This document shows, in pieces, positions 7,746 to 14,082 of a stretch of 22,472 bases of DNA (position 1 is the stretch's first letter; every line of letters begins with the position of its first letter). The notes under the pieces were generated by a model, which did no database searches, was not told the DNA's origin, and was given only the letters and a program-made list of their open reading frames with translations. The stretch spans positions 1-22,472 of the forward strand of contig CAZHGH010000052.1 in the NCBI GenBank assembly GCA_964531205.1, written 5' to 3'. Made by a program: the position numbers and the translations under genes. The stretch is from JAICWY01 sp964531205 (GTDB taxonomy: Bacteria; Vulcanimicrobiota; Vulcanimicrobiia; Vulcanimicrobiales; Vulcanimicrobiaceae).

Positions 7746-7752
7746 CTCCTTT
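7746..7752 (-). promoter_or_regulatory. Strong Shine-Dalgarno of peptide A
   Basis: AAAGGAG on the minus strand, seven bases before the ATG at 7738. It fixes the start of the first mini-gene and shows that the short peptide, not the longer overlapping frame, is translated. Confidence 0.75.
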
Positions 7753-7760
7753 CGTGCCTC

Positions 7761-7777
7761 AAAAATAGCCGAAGGCT
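7761..7777 (-). terminator. Small hairpin with U-tract between the enzyme genes and the peptide genes
   Basis: On the minus strand AGCC-TTC-GGCT is followed by ATTTTT. The stem is only 4 bp, so it would be a weak terminator at best. Its position between the end of the cupin-like gene and the strong ribosome site of peptide A could give partial read-through or mark an mRNA processing point that changes peptide-to-enzyme ratio. Confidence 0.3.
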
Positions 7778-7811
7778 CGCCGCCATGATTGGGACAGGAG
7801 GTCCTCGGCCC

Positions 7812-8684
7812 CTAGTACTTTGGGGCCGCCCGCTCGGCAGTAGTACGAACGTGTGCGTCGGCGTCCGCCAAAAGACGATCGCGAACGCCCATTGCCAGGC
7901 CTGGAGCGCCATCGCAGAGCGATTCGAACGCACGCGCGCGCACTTGCGGATCTTGCGCGCTAACAGCGATATCGGCAAGTAGCTGGAACGTACGCGCGTC
8001 GCCTGCGCATGCGGCGAGCCGGAAGAGTGCGAGCGCGCGGCCATGCTCGGGATACTCGCTGCGCATCACCTCACAGCGTTCCAGATCGAAAAAGTATTGA
8101 GGCTGCGTTCTCGTATGCGTTGGAACGACGAGATTGATCGATACCGAAAGTTCTTGCGGTCGCGACTGACGATGCACGTCGCGCATCGCGCGGTACAGCA
8201 TGATCTTTCCGGCCGGCAGCGTTGTCCGCTCTAGAAAATCGAGCTTCACACGTTCGCCGGGAAGCGCGCTTTTGTCGGAGTCTCGCTCGTAAATTTCGGT
8301 CGTATATCCGGCGCCGTGATAGCCGCCGGTCATGAACGTAAAGTTGTGATCGTGCGTCAGGCCGTAGATTGCGCTATCGCCGTGAGCGCGAGACCGTGGC
8401 GTATCCGGAAGCCACACGTTCGCGCGGATAAAGAACTTCGGTGTCCGTGCCAGTATCAGCGTCGTTCCCACATAGGAATTCCCGGCTTGAAAGTCGCGCC
8501 AGGAGCGAAGTTCGCGCTCGATGAGGTCGCCGATGAGAGTTCGGTTATTGATCAGCGCTTTAAAGGCGGGAACGCAGGCACACAGCGCGTCGAGATCCTG
8601 AACGTTGACGCTGCGTTCGACAAAGTCCACAAACTCTTCAACTGAGAGCACGTCTTGGTTTGTGGCATCAAGGGTTAGCGCCAT
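7812..8684 (-). CDS. Cupin-like/HEAT-like two-part protein with candidate metal ligands
   Basis: A 290-residue protein of unrecognised family. The middle (about 80-190) looks like a double-stranded beta-helix (cupin or 2-oxoglutarate-oxygenase-like) core. THDHNFTFMTGGYHG supplies H111, H113 and H123, followed by GYTTEIYE (E130), and a later strand has DVHRQSRPQELSVSINL (H171). The C-terminal part (about 215-287) has helical pairs of HEAT type (DPQVRARAFESL, DAHVRTTAERAA). The start is ATG at 8684 with CAGGAG upstream; the open frame extends further, but 8684 overlaps the upstream gene by only 17 bp. It is homologous to the adjacent upstream protein along the core and tail. An oxygenase or other tailoring role on the peptides is inference. 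Confidence 0.7.
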   Translation of the reverse strand: MALTLDATNQDVLSVEEFVDFVERSVNVQDLDALCACVPAFKALINNRTLIGDLIERELRSWRDFQAGNSYVGTTLILARTPKFFIRANVWLPDTPRSRAHGDSAIYGLTHDHNFTFMTGGYHGAGYTTEIYERDSDKSALPGERVKLDFLERTTLPAGKIMLYRAMRDVHRQSRPQELSVSINLVVPTHTRTQPQYFFDLERCEVMRSEYPEHGRALALFRLAACAGDARTFQLLADIAVSAQDPQVRARAFESLCDGAPGLAMGVRDRLLADADAHVRTTAERAAPKY

Positions 8685-9603
8685 GGCGAAACTCCTGTTC
8701 CAGTAAACGCTGCGCGGCGCGACGGAGCTGGGGATGACGATCGCGCACCGCGCGGCGCAATACCGGTAGGGCGTCGTTTCGCGAGAGACGCGTGATGGCT
8801 GCAAGTGCGGACCACCGCACAAGGTGCACAGGGTGATCCCAAAGCGATCGTAGCGGTCCAGCCAGGTGCCTCAGTTGCAGAGCGACTGCGAGTTCCAGCG
8901 TCTCGCGCAAGCGCGATACTGCGGGATCGCTTGAAATCGCGCCCGTGCACAACAACGTCTCCGCATCGAATCGCCACGAGAGCGGCTCGATCGCGTGATC
9001 TTCGAGCACCAGCAGTGCGCCCTGCGGCGATTGCGGAACGGCAACGTATGCTTCACTTCCGGAGTTGAACGTCGCCATCTCTCCCGGTTGTAGAAGTACC
9101 ATACCGTTTTCCGACAATCGCGCGGTTTTCTCGAAGATGCTTCGCCGTGCGGCTTCCGGCACGCGGTAGCGCCGGATCTCGATCCCGCAGCCCAGCGGCG
9201 CGAGTAATGTGTCACGCTGTATGCTGTAAATATCCGTAGCCTTACGGTCGTCTGGAAATCGCACGCGCAACGCAAACTCAGGTGTTTGCACAATCGTAAA
9301 CCCTTGCAGGTATCCCGTGACGCGTTGCGTCGATGGTTCGCCGAGTGCCAATCGCGCGAGCTCGTGGTTCAGGTACTCCGTGAGGAACGGCGTAGCGAGC
9401 AAATCTGCGAAAGCCGTTGCACGTGTACATTTACGACGGGCACGCTTCACGAATCGTTGCAGCGCCGGATAGCGTCCGATCTCAGCACGAACTTCAGGGC
9501 GAAGCGGAGGAAGTATCCAGGTGCGGACCCACGCGCGCAGGCGTATCGCGAGCCGATAGAGCGCCGGATGGTAACGGATGAATCTGCGGATGTCAGGCCG
9601 CAT
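8668..9603 (-). CDS. Paralogous cupin-like/HEAT-like protein lacking the metal ligands
   Basis: A 311-residue protein from ATG 9603; an ATG at 9651 lacks a ribosome site and would overlap the kinase-like gene more. A basic N-terminal region (Arg-rich, 1-60) is followed by a core aligning with the downstream paralogue: TPEFALRVRFPDD matches TPKFFIRANVWLPD, and TDIYSIQRDTLLAPLGCG matches the paralogue's IYGLTHDHNFTFMTGG, so HDH is replaced by QRD. The second His-containing strand is replaced by LQPGEMATFN. The C-terminus carries HEAT-like pairs (HPVHLVRWSALAAITRL, HPQLRRAAQRLLEQEF). It therefore looks like a non-catalytic partner or scaffold. It overlaps the upstream kinase-like gene by 11 bp and the next gene by 17 bp. 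Confidence 0.68.
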   Translation of the reverse strand: MRPDIRRFIRYHPALYRLAIRLRAWVRTWILPPLRPEVRAEIGRYPALQRFVKRARRKCTRATAFADLLATPFLTEYLNHELARLALGEPSTQRVTGYLQGFTIVQTPEFALRVRFPDDRKATDIYSIQRDTLLAPLGCGIEIRRYRVPEAARRSIFEKTARLSENGMVLLQPGEMATFNSGSEAYVAVPQSPQGALLVLEDHAIEPLSWRFDAETLLCTGAISSDPAVSRLRETLELAVALQLRHLAGPLRSLWDHPVHLVRWSALAAITRLSRNDALPVLRRAVRDRHPQLRRAAQRLLEQEFRHGANP

Positions 9604-10525
9604 CCCGAAAAGTCTCTCGCAGCACTTCTTCGATTGCTGCGGCGGAAGCATTAGGTGGACCGAGCGTTAAGCTAAACGTTCGGACGCCGCGCAGAAGTGC
9701 GATCGCACGTGCAGCTCGCACAAATTGTTGAGGCGAATTGCAGTCCATCGATTGCAGCAAGCGCGGACAGCAACGTATGGGCGGCAACTCACGCATTTTG
9801 ACGCGTTCGGCTTTGCCGTCGAGGAAGAAGATCGCACGCAAGCGTCCCGGCATCGGTACCTGCAAGTGTTGCATGAATTCCAGCGGCGAGATATCCGTCC
9901 AGTCGGCGTCTACGCTGCGTGCGGAAAGCTGCTCGTCCAGCGAATCCGCGATCGCGTCGCGCGAGAGCAGCGAAGCGCCGTGCGGTCGAACGTTGAATGC
10001 GCGCAAGAACGGCAAAACGTGCCTTTCTGCGCGCACCAAGAGGCGCTCGTCCGAGTAGACTTGCATTCCGCGCCGCGCGCATGCCAGAGTGGTCGTCGTC
10101 TTTCCTGCATGCGAGTCGCCGACAATTGCTGCGACTGCGTCGTTGTGCGCCACGGCAGCCGCGTGAAACGAAACGAGCTCGTGGCTCGAACGAACGAGCG
10201 TGCTCATTGCGGTCGCGTCCGTCAGCAACACGATTCCCTCGAGCGGCAACGCGCCTTCGCACCAGGACCACGCCGCGAATTCCGACCAAAAATAATACTC
10301 GCCGCCGTCAGCGCCGCAGTTGAAGGTTATCGCGGCTGCGTCGCCGCTGAGATGATGCCGGTAGCGGTGTGCAAACCGTTCGCGTACAGCGTCGTCGTCA
10401 AAACGCATGCTCATCGCAATTCCTGCCACGCTTATCCTTAACGGGCGCGCAGATTCCAGCCGCCGTTTCAACGCCGGCGGCACCGCGGGCACTTCACGCA
10501 ACATCTGCGGCGCGATGACACGCAT
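9593..10525 (-). CDS. HPr kinase-like P-loop protein (RiPP-cluster type)
   Basis: A 310-residue protein with the HprK-like C-terminal fold pattern seen in kinases found beside peptide-modification genes: HAAAVAHNDAVAAIVGDSHAGKTTT, with the Walker A motif GDSHAGKTT at 136-144 preceded by the characteristic HAAAV, then an acidic VYSDERLLV segment (156-164). An N-terminal region of about 110 residues (FDDDAVRERFAHRYRHHL) resembles the accessory domain usual in these proteins. No HPr or PTS gene is nearby, so a carbon-regulation role is unlikely. Characterised lasso-cluster homologues phosphorylate a serine or threonine of the precursor peptide. By analogy the conserved GS or T of peptides A-C are candidate targets. 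The ATG at 10525 is the first possible start and lacks a ribosome site. Confidence 0.72.
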   Translation of the reverse strand: MRVIAPQMLREVPAVPPALKRRLESARPLRISVAGIAMSMRFDDDAVRERFAHRYRHHLSGDAAAITFNCGADGGEYYFWSEFAAWSWCEGALPLEGIVLLTDATAMSTLVRSSHELVSFHAAAVAHNDAVAAIVGDSHAGKTTTTLACARRGMQVYSDERLLVRAERHVLPFLRAFNVRPHGASLLSRDAIADSLDEQLSARSVDADWTDISPLEFMQHLQVPMPGRLRAIFFLDGKAERVKMRELPPIRCCPRLLQSMDCNSPQQFVRAARAIALLRGVRTFSLTLGPPNASAAAIEEVLRETFRDAA

Positions 10526-10533
10526 GGAGTTTC

Positions 10534-10539
10534 ATCATA
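10534..10539 (-). promoter_or_regulatory. Candidate -10 box for a leaderless HprK-like message
   Basis: TATGAT on the minus strand matches TATAAT at five of six bases and ends 8 bases before the ATG at 10525. That would put transcription start at or next to the start codon. This fits the absence of a ribosome site, but no convincing -35 element is seen at the right distance. Confidence 0.3.
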
Positions 10540-10546
10540 AGGAAAC

Positions 10547-10567
10547 GCCGCATGCAAAGCCGCATGC
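10547..10567. repeat. Two 9-bp direct repeats in the promoter region
   Basis: GCCGCATGC occurs at 10547-10555 and again at 10559-10567, a 12-bp period, each holding the palindrome GCATGC. They lie directly upstream of the HprK-like gene and could be a regulator binding site or a chance tandem. Confidence 0.35.
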
Positions 10568-10571
10568 GAGC

Positions 10572-10590
10572 GGGGAAGCGCCGGTTCCCC
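10572..10590. promoter_or_regulatory. Inverted repeat, candidate operator
   Basis: GGGGAA-N7-TTCCCC is a perfect 6-bp dyad with a 7-bp centre, between the terminator of the orphan peptide gene and the HprK-like gene. The size suits a dimeric regulator, though it could also fold as RNA. No regulator gene is encoded in the peptide locus. Confidence 0.35.
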
Positions 10591-10611
10591 ATTCGGCTCA
10601 GGTGCGCGTAT

Positions 10612-10640
10612 AAAAAAGCCCCGCAGAAGCGGGGCTCTTA
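10612..10640 (-). terminator. Rho-independent terminator of the 54-residue peptide gene
   Basis: On the minus strand AGCCCCGC-TTCT-GCGGGGCT forms a perfect 8-bp stem and runs straight into TTTTTT, 24 bp after the stop codon at 10660. The stem is almost identical to that of the fumC terminator. It isolates the small gene from the HprK-like gene, so the latter needs its own promoter. Confidence 0.88.
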
Positions 10641-10659
10641 CAATTTTTCAGCGTGTGCG

Positions 10660-10824
10660 CTAATTATTTCGAACTAAAATTGCAGCGTAGGTCGGGGACA
10701 CGCCCGTCCACATCTTCTCGCTCCATTTGTCCGAGGAGCATCGCTCAAGGCTGTATAGATCGATGATCCAGTCGTTGAAGTACGAATCGTCGGTCTCAAG
10801 CGCGACTAGCGTGCGGTCGTTCAT
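10660..10824 (-). CDS. Orphan small peptide gene (54 residues)
   Basis: A peptide with an acidic, aromatic-rich composition: three tryptophans (W19, W34, W39), one cysteine (C29), and the segments FNDWIIDLYSLERC and KWSEKMWTGVSPTY. No family is recognised, and there is no signal peptide or clear membrane helix. The ATG at 10824 is chosen because AAGGGA lies seven bases upstream; an ATG at 10848 gives eight extra residues with no better site. The dedicated terminator 24 bp downstream and the ribosome site together make it a real gene rather than a chance frame. It does not share the YxxP...GD pattern of peptides A-C. It could be a second type of precursor, a small regulator or a toxin-like peptide; none can be chosen. 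Confidence 0.6.
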   Translation of the reverse strand: MNDRTLVALETDDSYFNDWIIDLYSLERCSSDKWSEKMWTGVSPTYAAILVRNN

Positions 10825-10934
10825 AGGCGTCCCTTCATTCCAATCCATTCAACGTAACGTATCGGCAGTCCGACTTCAAAAACGCCGCAGGATTGGTACT
10901 TACGCCCTAACCTCAACGCATTTATTACAAATCT

Positions 10935-12080
10935 CTACTCCGTGCCCGCCATCTGCCCGCCTGCTTTCACCTCAAAACGGGTATTTCGCCAGCGTACTCG
11001 CTTGCCGAGGAAGGCAGTAGCCCAAATCCCGACGCTCAAGAGATCTCGTAGCGGAATAAGCCAGGGCGTCGCACGCACGTGCGGCGCAAACGTTTTGCGG
11101 CCTTCGTAATGCGCGATCGTGCGCAGCGCTGCGGTAACTGCCAGTAGCGAAAACGCAAATGCGGACGGTACGAGCACCGCAAAAGCAATCGCAAACGGAA
11201 GTGCGTACGTCACGATCGATCCGGCAAAGCCGGCCGGGCGTTGAGCGAGTATCGTTCGTGCCCATCGCAGCTCGTGCATCCACAGCGAACGCAGATCGTT
11301 ATCCGAAACCGTCGTATGCACGACGTACGGCGACAATACGACGCGCCGTCCGGAATCTACAACGAGTTTGCCTAGTGCGTAGTCGTCGCCGAGTCGATCG
11401 CCCAATGCGGTGAAACCGCCGGCGTCTTCGAGTACGTCGCGACGTACTGCCATCGTAGCACCGAAGCAGTATGTAAGCGGCTCGAGTGCAGTAGCAACTA
11501 AAACCGATGGTGCGAAATGATCGTTGACGTGCATCGCACCCAGTTGCGACGCTATTCGGGAATTCGGCGTGCCGCCGTAAATACACGTAACTGCGCCGAC
11601 GCCATCGTTGCGAAATGGAGCTACGATCGCGCCCAAATAATCGCGCCCCACGCACATGTCGCTATCGGCGATAATAAAAATCGGATGGCGTGCCTGCCCG
11701 CGCATGGTAAGCAGATTTCCAACCTTCGGATTACGGACGGCCGGAGCCATACCGGCGACGACCGCAATGTCGCGCTCGGGAAAGTCACGTTGCAATTCCC
11801 GTGCAACCTCGAGTGCGGGGTCGTTGGCGTCATTAGCGCCGAAGATCACTTGATACTGCGGATAGTCTTGATCGCAGAACGTCCGCAAATTCTCGTAGAG
11901 TTTCGGTTCGTCGCCGTGCAGCGGTTTGAATATGGTGACCGGCGGCGAAAAGCCGCCGGCATGCTGAGGCATCGCCTTGCGAAAGTCGCGCATCCGCTTG
12001 ATCGCAAATGCCGTATAGGCTATACCGGCGGCCGCTGCAAGGAAGGCGATGGAACCGCCAATACGCATGCCGCTAAGCAT
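10935..12080 (-). CDS. hpnI: Hopanoid biosynthesis glycosyltransferase HpnI
   Basis: Family 2 glycosyltransferase related to ceramide glucosyltransferase. HpnI adds N-acetylglucosamine to bacteriohopanetetrol, making the intermediate that HpnK deacetylates. It has 381 residues, with an N-terminal membrane helix at about 9-27, the GT-A core with TIFKPLHGDEP (49-59), the metal-binding DSD at 139-141 (IIADSDMCV), GDRLGDDYALG (227-237), HELRWAR at 269-275 (the R-W acceptor motif), and C-terminal membrane helices from about 286. The active site faces the cytoplasm. The ATG at 12080 overlaps the end of hpnK by 8 bp; an ATG at 12068 is an alternative. Neither has a clear ribosome site, so coupling to hpnK is likely. 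Confidence 0.88.
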   Translation of the reverse strand: MLSGMRIGGSIAFLAAAAGIAYTAFAIKRMRDFRKAMPQHAGGFSPPVTIFKPLHGDEPKLYENLRTFCDQDYPQYQVIFGANDANDPALEVARELQRDFPERDIAVVAGMAPAVRNPKVGNLLTMRGQARHPIFIIADSDMCVGRDYLGAIVAPFRNDGVGAVTCIYGGTPNSRIASQLGAMHVNDHFAPSVLVATALEPLTYCFGATMAVRRDVLEDAGGFTALGDRLGDDYALGKLVVDSGRRVVLSPYVVHTTVSDNDLRSLWMHELRWARTILAQRPAGFAGSIVTYALPFAIAFAVLVPSAFAFSLLAVTAALRTIAHYEGRKTFAPHVRATPWLIPLRDLLSVGIWATAFLGKRVRWRNTRFEVKAGGQMAGTE

Positions 12081-12927
12081 GTGCGAGTTCGGTGAAGGTG
12101 ACCGGGCGAATGTCCGACTCGCTGACGGTGCGTACCACCTCCGGGTCGATCAATGCGGCGAATTCACCGGCAAAATCGTAGTCTTTGGGAAATGCTTCGG
12201 GCCACATTTCAGTCGCGGGATGAACGTAAAGCTCCGAAACGCCGCGCGGCAAATTTGCTAAAAACGCACGCACGCGTTGCGGTGTCATGTGTCCGGTGTC
12301 GTTCATACCGAACACGTAGTCATTTGTAGCAATTCCGGCCATACGCAAGCGTATGCGCATCAACCCGAGCCATGGCGCTAAGAATACCGAATTAGCAAAG
12401 CGCGCGCGTGCAGCAGTCCCCATCGCACGCCAAGATGGCCAAAACGGTTCGCGCGGTATGCGAATTGCACGGACGCCGTATTCCCGTCCGGCTTTCACGA
12501 TCAGTGAGAGCACCGTCGGATGTACGTGCATATGATTCTGAGCGTTGACGTGATCGAGTTCCAAACCCGTCGCGGCAAAGGCATCGAACTGTGCGCGAAT
12601 CTCGGCTTCCAGCTGAGCGCGAATTCCAGGCGTGAAAAAGTATCGCACGCCGGCAGCAAAAAGATCGCTTGCGAAGTTGCCGTGCGTGTCAACGAGATCC
12701 GGCACGCGATCCGGCGGGAGCGCAGGCCGGCCGTTGACTAACACGACGTGAAGTCCCACGCGAAGTTTCGGCAAACGGTGCGCGCGCTCCACGGCATCCG
12801 CAGTTGCAGGCGCTGCGACCATCAAACTCGCCGTTGTAAGAATGCCTTCGCGGTGGCCACGTTCGATCGCCTCATTTACGGGCAAGGCCAAACCAAAATC
12901 GTCCGCGGTCACGATAAGTCGTCGCAC
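12073..12927 (-). CDS. hpnK: Hopanoid-associated sugar N-deacetylase HpnK
   Basis: YdjC/ChbG-family carbohydrate deacetylase. HpnK removes the acetyl group from the N-acetylglucosaminyl head of bacteriohopanetetrol. It has 284 residues with TADDFG at 7-12 (metal/catalytic aspartates), GLHV at 59-62, and the histidine-rich metal motif DHVNAQNHMHVHP at 125-137. The frame continues upstream to a TTG at 12984, but GTG at 12927 gives the standard family opening (V/M)RRLIVTADDFG, so it is preferred despite a weak ribosome site. It is transcribed divergently from the hopanoid core operon and coupled to hpnI. The third member of this side-chain set, the radical SAM enzyme HpnJ, is not next to them. 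Confidence 0.88.
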   Translation of the reverse strand: MRRLIVTADDFGLALPVNEAIERGHREGILTTASLMVAAPATADAVERAHRLPKLRVGLHVVLVNGRPALPPDRVPDLVDTHGNFASDLFAAGVRYFFTPGIRAQLEAEIRAQFDAFAATGLELDHVNAQNHMHVHPTVLSLIVKAGREYGVRAIRIPREPFWPSWRAMGTAARARFANSVFLAPWLGLMRIRLRMAGIATNDYVFGMNDTGHMTPQRVRAFLANLPRGVSELYVHPATEMWPEAFPKDYDFAGEFAALIDPEVVRTVSESDIRPVTFTELAHA

Positions 12928-13029
12928 GCTAAGCTTATGCGTCGCATTCCAGGAGCGATCATGCAAGCCTGGGAAACTACACAATGCGACACAGCCGACG
13001 CTGACCTAGGTTAGGAGCCGCCGAAACAC
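12928..13029. promoter_or_regulatory. Divergent promoter region between hpnK and the hopanoid core operon
   Basis: The 102-bp gap is the only spacer between the two hopanoid transcription units, so it must hold both promoters unless transcription enters from further upstream. TAGGAG at 13012-13017 is the ribosome site of the plus-strand gene. I see no convincing -35/-10 pair or operator. Confidence 0.45.
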
Positions 13030-14082
13030 ATGTTACCGGAACCCAGGCCGCGCGTTAGATCGCGCAATGCCGTAGTCGAGCCGCTCCTTTTGAGCCGCTA
13101 TCGTTCACTCATTGCGGAGTACATGCGCGAGCGCGCGTTGCCGCCCTCATGGCTTTCCGGCAAAATGGTCGCGTACCACATGGGCTGGGTCGACGAAGCG
13201 GGCCGTCCGCACGCCGTCAAAACCGGAAAACTCGTCCGCCCGAGTCTGTGCCTGTGGGCGTGTGCGGCGTTCGGGGAAGATGCTGCTTCGGCGCTTCCGG
13301 TTGCGGCCGCGATCGAGTGGTTTCATAATTTCACGCTGGTTCACGACGACATCCAGGACGGTGACCGCATGCGGCACGGCCGCGAGACGGTTTGGTCGTT
13401 GTGGGGTGTCGCGCAAGGCATCAACGCCGGCGATGCTATGCAGGCATTGGCGTTTCGTTCGATCGCGGCAGGTGCGGTCGACCCGCACCGCTCCCTTCGG
13501 GCTACGGCCGTTCTGGCCGATGCGGGCCTTGTCGTTATAGAGGGGCAATGCCTCGATTTGGAGCTGGAGGGCGACCTCGAAACCACGCTCCGCGGCTACT
13601 TGCGCATGGTGGCGGCCAAGACGGGAGCGCTGTTGGGCGCGAGCCTCGAAGCGGGGGCGGTCATCGGCGGCGCTGACGAGCCTGTGGCGCGGCTCTTCCG
13701 GCGGGCCGGCCGCCTTTTAGGCAGTGCCTTTCAGATCCGCGACGACTTCTTAGGCATGTACGGCGACCCCGAGCAGACCGGCAAGTCGAGCAGCGGGGAC
13801 GCGAACCGATTTAAGATGACCTATCCGGTGGTTGCCGGTGCGCGAGCGATGTCGAAGCTGCAACGGCGCCGTTTACGTGAGATCTTTCGTGCGAAGCATG
13901 AAGATCCGGAGCCGAAGTTGCGCGCGCTGCTGGATGAAGTCAACGGACAGGAACTTACGCGAACAGCAGCCGAGCGGTATGCTGCGAAAGCGATCGCCGT
14001 GGTGAAACGCAGCGGCATCGCGAAGGATGCGCTCGATGCCTTCGAGGAGGTGGCGTACTATGTTGCAACGCGATCGCGTTGA
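13030..14082 (+). CDS. Short-chain polyprenyl diphosphate synthase (probable farnesyl-PP synthase)
   Basis: Trans-isoprenyl diphosphate synthase that builds allylic diphosphates from IPP and DMAPP. It has 350 residues, with GKLVRP at 66-71 (IPP binding), the first aspartate-rich motif DDIQDGDRMRHGRET (106-120), and the second motif DDFLGMYGD at 238-246. The first motif is of the simple DDxxD form, without the two-residue insertion usual in bacterial farnesyl-PP synthases. A phenylalanine sits five residues before it, compatible with a C15 or C20 product. Position at the head of a squalene/hopene operon argues for farnesyl-PP. ATG 13030 follows TAGGAG by 12 bases. The gene ends 23 bp inside the IPP isomerase gene. 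Confidence 0.88.
   Translation: MLPEPRPRVRSRNAVVEPLLLSRYRSLIAEYMRERALPPSWLSGKMVAYHMGWVDEAGRPHAVKTGKLVRPSLCLWACAAFGEDAASALPVAAAIEWFHNFTLVHDDIQDGDRMRHGRETVWSLWGVAQGINAGDAMQALAFRSIAAGAVDPHRSLRATAVLADAGLVVIEGQCLDLELEGDLETTLRGYLRMVAAKTGALLGASLEAGAVIGGADEPVARLFRRAGRLLGSAFQIRDDFLGMYGDPEQTGKSSSGDANRFKMTYPVVAGARAMSKLQRRRLREIFRAKHEDPEPKLRALLDEVNGQELTRTAAERYAAKAIAVVKRSGIAKDALDAFEEVAYYVATRSR

Noticed and set aside
7739..8044. Long version of peptide A starting inside the cupin-like gene
   Set aside because: The extra 102 residues are out of frame with the cupin-like gene and unlike anything in peptides B and C; the AAAGGAG site sets the start at 7738.
8685..8822. 46-residue upstream extension of the cupin-like gene
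   Set aside because: It lies wholly inside the preceding gene, has no motif and no ribosome site, whereas ATG 8684 has CAGGAG upstream.
7362..10525. Lasso peptide biosynthetic cluster
   Set aside because: The YxxP...G leader resemblance and HprK-like protein suggest it, but the transglutaminase-like protease and the asparagine-synthetase-like cyclase needed for lasso formation are absent, and the tails lack a clear Gly1...Asp/Glu7-9 ring pattern.
9593..10525. Carbon-catabolite HPr kinase/phosphorylase
   Set aside because: No HPr, PTS or sugar genes nearby; the N-terminal part and the local context fit the peptide-cluster type of HprK-like protein better.
10850..10934. Promoter TTGAAG-17-TACGTT upstream of the 54-residue peptide gene
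   Set aside because: Spacing is right, but the -10 match is only three of six and many such pairs occur by chance; too weak to list as a feature.
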